Shown here: positions 50,118-52,554 of the stretch, piece after piece
How positions within the stretch are numbered: position 1 is the stretch's first letter
How the letters are laid out: each line of letters begins with the position of its first letter
Source of the DNA: Candidatus Equadaptatus faecalis
GTDB taxonomy: Bacteria; Synergistota; Synergistia; Synergistales; Synergistaceae
Direction of reading: 5' to 3'
DNA: 52,554 nt
NCBI GenBank assembly: GCA_018065065.1
Contig: JAGHTZ010000007.1
Location: forward strand, 1-52,554
Made by a program: the position numbers and the translations under genes
The notes under the pieces: model-generated
Told to the model about the DNA's origin: nothing
The model's input: the letters and a program-made list of their open reading frames with translations, nothing else
Databases searched by the model: none

Positions 50118-51292
50118 TAACAGAGCTGATAGTAAACAAAGCGCACTGTTCAGGCTGCGGCGCATGCTATTCTTCCTGTCCGGCAGAAGCGATAGCTATG
50201 CAGCCTGACGAAAAAGGTTTTGCGTACCCGTCTGTTGATGACTCCAAGTGCATTTCTTGTGGATTATGCGTTAAGATTTGCGAAAGCATAGGCAATAAAC
50301 AAATTACTACGCAGAAAGCATACGCAGCTTTTGCCAAAGATGATGAGATACGCAAAAACAGTTCTTCCGGAGGGGTTTTCCCTCTGCTTGCAGAGAAGGT
50401 TTTGAACAAGGGCGGAGCTGTTTTCGGCGCTGCTTTTAACAAAGATTTCGGTGTGGAACATATTTGTGTGGAAAACGAGGAACATTTGAATTTGCTCAGA
50501 GGGTCAAAATACGTTCAAAGTGATTTGAGAGATACGTTCAAAGAAGCAAAAAGCAGACTTAAAAAGGGACAGCCTGTATTGTTCTCCGGCGTTCCTTGTC
50601 AGACAGCCGGACTGAAAGCATACCTGCGGAAGGAATATGACAACCTCTATCTTGTCGAACTGGTCTGTCACGGAACACCTTCACCGGCTGTATGGGAAAA
50701 ATATGTTGAGCTTATGAGCAAAAAGGGAGAACCTAAGCGAATCTCCTTCAGGATGAAGGATTCATCCTGGAGGAGATTCGCAACATTATTTTTATACAAA
50801 AATAATGTTGCGTATCTGTGCGAGCACAGATATGACCCGTTTATGAAAGGCTTTCTCAGCAATTTGTATTTAAGACCTTCATGCTATTTTTGCCGGTTAA
50901 AACATAACAACAGAGCCGGAGATATTACTCTCGGAGATTTTTGGGGTGCGGAAAGGTATGTTCCCGAAATAGACGATGACAAAGGATTGTCGCTTGTGTT
51001 TGTTAATACTGAGAGGGGAGAAAGATTGTTAAACAGTATCTTGGATAAAACAACGTACAAAAATTTGGACGAAGATGTTAATGCTTTGGCATCAATGCTT
51101 AACCATTCTGTTGAGCTAAATCCTAAAAGTGAAAAATTTTACAGGGATTTCTTTGCCGATCAGATACAGTTGATACCGATTATAGAAAAATACACGAAAC
51201 CGAACATAAAAGCACGCTGCAAATCTGCAATTCGTACTGCATTAGATAAACTTGGACTGCTCGACATAGCGAGGAAAATAATGAAAAGATAG
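50114..51292 (+). CDS. F420 hydrogenase/dehydrogenase beta-like Fe-S protein
   Basis: 392 aa. Two N-terminal [4Fe-4S] motifs (CSGCGACYSSCP, CISCGLCVKICE), then FrhB-type N and C domains with NSSSGGVFPLLA, FSGVPCQTAGL, LVCHGTPSP and ITLGDFWG. Members in polysaccharide loci accompany pyruvyl transferases; the redox partner is unknown and F420 use is doubtful. Bases 50737-50832 (about residues 208-240) carry three consecutive hairpins but remain in frame and fit the family there. Last gene of the locus. Confidence 0.88.
   Translation: MITELIVNKAHCSGCGACYSSCPAEAIAMQPDEKGFAYPSVDDSKCISCGLCVKICESIGNKQITTQKAYAAFAKDDEIRKNSSSGGVFPLLAEKVLNKGGAVFGAAFNKDFGVEHICVENEEHLNLLRGSKYVQSDLRDTFKEAKSRLKKGQPVLFSGVPCQTAGLKAYLRKEYDNLYLVELVCHGTPSPAVWEKYVELMSKKGEPKRISFRMKDSSWRRFATLFLYKNNVAYLCEHRYDPFMKGFLSNLYLRPSCYFCRLKHNNRAGDITLGDFWGAERYVPEIDDDKGLSLVFVNTERGERLLNSILDKTTYKNLDEDVNALASMLNHSVELNPKSEKFYRDFFADQIQLIPIIEKYTKPNIKARCKSAIRTALDKLGLLDIARKIMKR
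50737..50832. repeat. Three consecutive hairpins within a coding sequence
   Basis: Stem 1: 50737-50757 with 50761-50781, 21 pairs including one G-U, loop GGA. Stem 2: 50781-50793 with 50798-50810, 13 perfect pairs, loop ATAC. Stem 3: 50113-offset equivalents at 50813-50821 with 50824-50832, 9 perfect pairs. The units touch each other and the reading frame stays open. Confidence 0.9.
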
Positions 51293-51593
51293 AATAGGAT
51301 TTGTTATTACTGTTTTGAATATCGAATAAATAATTTAATAGCGCGTAATTGCGTTCTGAACGCAGATATTTATTGTGTATGACGTACCCCTGCGCGGCGC
51401 GGGATGATTTCAATATAATTCACGAACGACACTCGCCGGCGTTAAGCCAAAAAACTCGCATATCTTTTGAATATCCTCTCGTCGTTCCTCGCTCCATCCC
51501 GCGCCGCGCAGGGGTATGCCGCAGATATTATAGGGCAAATTTGTTTAGGTTAAAACATAATACAGCGTTTTACTCAAACTCTGAATAATTTCT
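51293..51593. other. Gap with a 22-bp perfect inverted repeat
   Basis: Non-coding. A 22-bp perfect inverted repeat (arms 51385-51406 and 51495-51516) encloses 88 bases. The arms are GC-rich (core CTGCGCGGCGCGGG) in AT-rich DNA. CGCAGATATT occurs at 51361 and again just outside the right arm at 51520. No transposase or ORF of note lies inside. Confidence 0.7.
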
Positions 51594-51623
51594 ATTGCGT
51601 TTTTCGGTTTCATTGTATATACT
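51594..51623 (+). promoter_or_regulatory. Promoter of the DUF3800 leader and gene
   Basis: TTGCGT, 18-bp spacer, TATACT. It would start RNA near 51630, about 90 bases before the DUF3800 gene. Confidence 0.6.
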
Positions 51624-51629
51624 TAAGAC

Positions 51630-51718
51630 AGTTTTAGAAATGGGCTGACCGTGAGGTCTTGGGTCCACCTATGGCGGGGGTATTCCCCGCCGCTTATGTA
51701 TAAATCGGAGCGTGTACG
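51630..51718 (+). ncRNA. Structured leader RNA of the DUF3800 gene
   Basis: Between the promoter and the start codon lie GACC-GTGA-GGTC (51647-51658, GNRA loop), a GGGTCCACC segment and GGCGGGG-GTATT-CCCCGCC (51673-51691). Conserved RNA motifs upstream of DUF3800 genes have been described by comparative genomics; I recall several classes but cannot say which, if any, this matches. Confidence 0.6.
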
Positions 51719-52396
51719 ATGCAGGATAATGTTATCAGCGTTTTTATAGACGAGTCGGGAGATTGGGGTTCTTACAGACAACACTCGCCATATTACATCG
51801 TTGCACTGGTTTTTCATTCTCAGACAACTGATATAAGTTGCAGTGTTCAGCAGCTAAAACAGTATGTTTGTTCAATCAGCAGCAAAGATACAATCCATAC
51901 GGGTCCTATTATCAGAGGCGAAACAGTTTATAAAAAAATTCCGCTTGGTATACGCCAAAAGCTTTTTAATGCAATATGTAATTTTACGCGCAAAGTAGAT
52001 GTGACTTATTCTTGTGTTAAGTTAAAAAAGACTGATTGCGCGGATTCTTTTGATATGTCAGCAACGCTGTCCAACCTAATTGCGAGGACGTTACGTTCCA
52101 ACTATGATATGCTTTTATCTGCGGACAAGATCATTGTATATTATGACCACGGACAAATTGAACTCAATAAAATTATCTATTCAGTTTTCGCTGCACTGTT
52201 CAGCTGTGTCGAATTTCGTAAAATTGAACCGTTGCGATACACACTGTCACAGGTAGCCGATTTGGTGTGTACAATAGAATTGCTCGCCGAGAAAGCGAAC
52301 TCAAACAGTTTAACAAAATCAGAGCTTATTTTTTTTGGCAATACTCGAAATTTCAAGAAAACCTATCTTGATAAACTGCGCAAAAAAAGACTGTAA
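51719..52396 (+). CDS. DUF3800 domain protein
   Basis: 225 aa. FIDESGDWG near residue 9 is the family hallmark; VYYDHGQIELN near 140 and QVADLVCTIELLAEK near 182 fit the rest of the predicted RNase H-like fold with acidic residues (D11, E12, D142, D184). Activity is unproven. CGGAG lies eight bases before the ATG. It is preceded by its own promoter and structured RNA, and is not part of the glycan operon. DUF3800 genes are common in mobile or defence contexts, but no partner is visible here. Confidence 0.85.
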   Translation: MQDNVISVFIDESGDWGSYRQHSPYYIVALVFHSQTTDISCSVQQLKQYVCSISSKDTIHTGPIIRGETVYKKIPLGIRQKLFNAICNFTRKVDVTYSCVKLKKTDCADSFDMSATLSNLIARTLRSNYDMLLSADKIIVYYDHGQIELNKIIYSVFAALFSCVEFRKIEPLRYTLSQVADLVCTIELLAEKANSNSLTKSELIFFGNTRNFKKTYLDKLRKKRL

Positions 52397-52554
52397 CACC
52401 GTGGCGTGCTATTATAAAAGCGCGATGTTGTGAACGTATATTTTAGTCTCAAACAATGACAGTTGATTGTGCTGAAATTTGCTCGATGCGAAGAAAGAAT
52501 AACGGACAATCACTATAAAATGGCTTGGGAAGTCCCAAGCCGCGAGTTTTAACC
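52397..52554. other. Gap at the window end with a perfect hairpin
   Basis: Non-coding to the end of the window. GGCTTGGGA-AG-TCCCAAGCC (52522-52541) is a perfect 9-bp hairpin without an adjacent T-run. It may be a weak terminator or part of a feature cut by the window edge. Confidence 0.4.

Noticed and set aside
50668-50862. 64-aa minus-strand ORF in the F420-beta-like gene
   Set aside because: Its resemblance to the sense protein (ATLFLYKNNVA on both strands) comes from the hairpins; not a separate gene.
51385-51718. Retron (msr/msd) next to the DUF3800 gene
   Set aside because: The inverted repeat and RNA recall retron layouts, but no reverse transcriptase is present in the window.

Overview
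The window reads as chromosome of an anaerobic, fermentative, diderm bacterium with coding DNA near 50% GC. It carries a trimeric [FeFe] hydrogenase of the electron-bifurcating type, a lipid-A-type acyltransferase, a patatin fused to an outer-membrane barrel, and a prepilin peptidase. This mix is what I would expect from Synergistota (Synergistes/Cloacibacillus-like). That assignment is inference from gene content, because there is no rRNA in the window.

Layout. 0.5-7.1 kb: tyrS, a two-component system, ilvE, a MazG-like hydrolase, a YigZ/IMPACT protein and a HIT protein. 7.1-11.2 kb: envelope-type proteins (SYLF lipid-binding, a His/Gly/Tyr-rich secreted protein, a small secreted repeat protein), a Cys-rich small protein, a GNAT acetyltransferase, a SUI1-domain protein and a DUF4491 membrane protein. 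11.4-16.6 kb: patatin/BamA-type autotransporter, divergent cardiolipin synthase and a membrane metallophosphoesterase. 16.6-20.9 kb: hydCBA hydrogenase operon behind a strong promoter. 20.9-23.6 kb: phosphatase, Ldh_2-type dehydrogenase, HAD phosphatase.

23.6-30.0 kb is an AT-rich integrative element inserted in the 3' end of tRNA-Arg(CCU). A 16-bp direct repeat marks both ends. Next to the left end lie an AlpA/Xis-like gene and a P4-type integrase. Inside are a second, minimal tyrosine recombinase, an unknown 290-aa protein, an operon of four very small proteins (three with excisionase-like HTH), a membrane-anchored protein and a hairpin-rich non-coding end. No capsid, terminase or relaxase gene is recognisable.

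30.1-40.6 kb returns to core genes: GGCT-like, TIGR04076, EamA transporter, argG, a split UxaA-type dehydratase, pncB, a histone-H1-like/ankyrin protein, an acyltransferase with prepilin peptidase, and a ribbon-helix-helix regulator. 40.8-51.3 kb is a surface-polysaccharide locus: initiating sugar transferase, a galE fusion, GT4, two GT2 paralogues flanking an EpsG-type polymerase, pyruvyl transferase, flippase and an F420-hydrogenase-beta-like Fe-S protein. It turns AT-rich from about 43.1 kb, which suggests acquisition. The window ends with a DUF3800 gene preceded by a structured leader RNA.

The best leads are the tRNA-Arg element, three back-to-back near-perfect hairpins inside the coding sequence at 50.74-50.83 kb, the DUF3800 leader RNA with a 22-bp inverted repeat upstream of it, the galE fusion, and the palindromic operators between the ribbon-helix-helix gene and the glycan operon. 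I could run no similarity searches, so family names rest on motif recognition.
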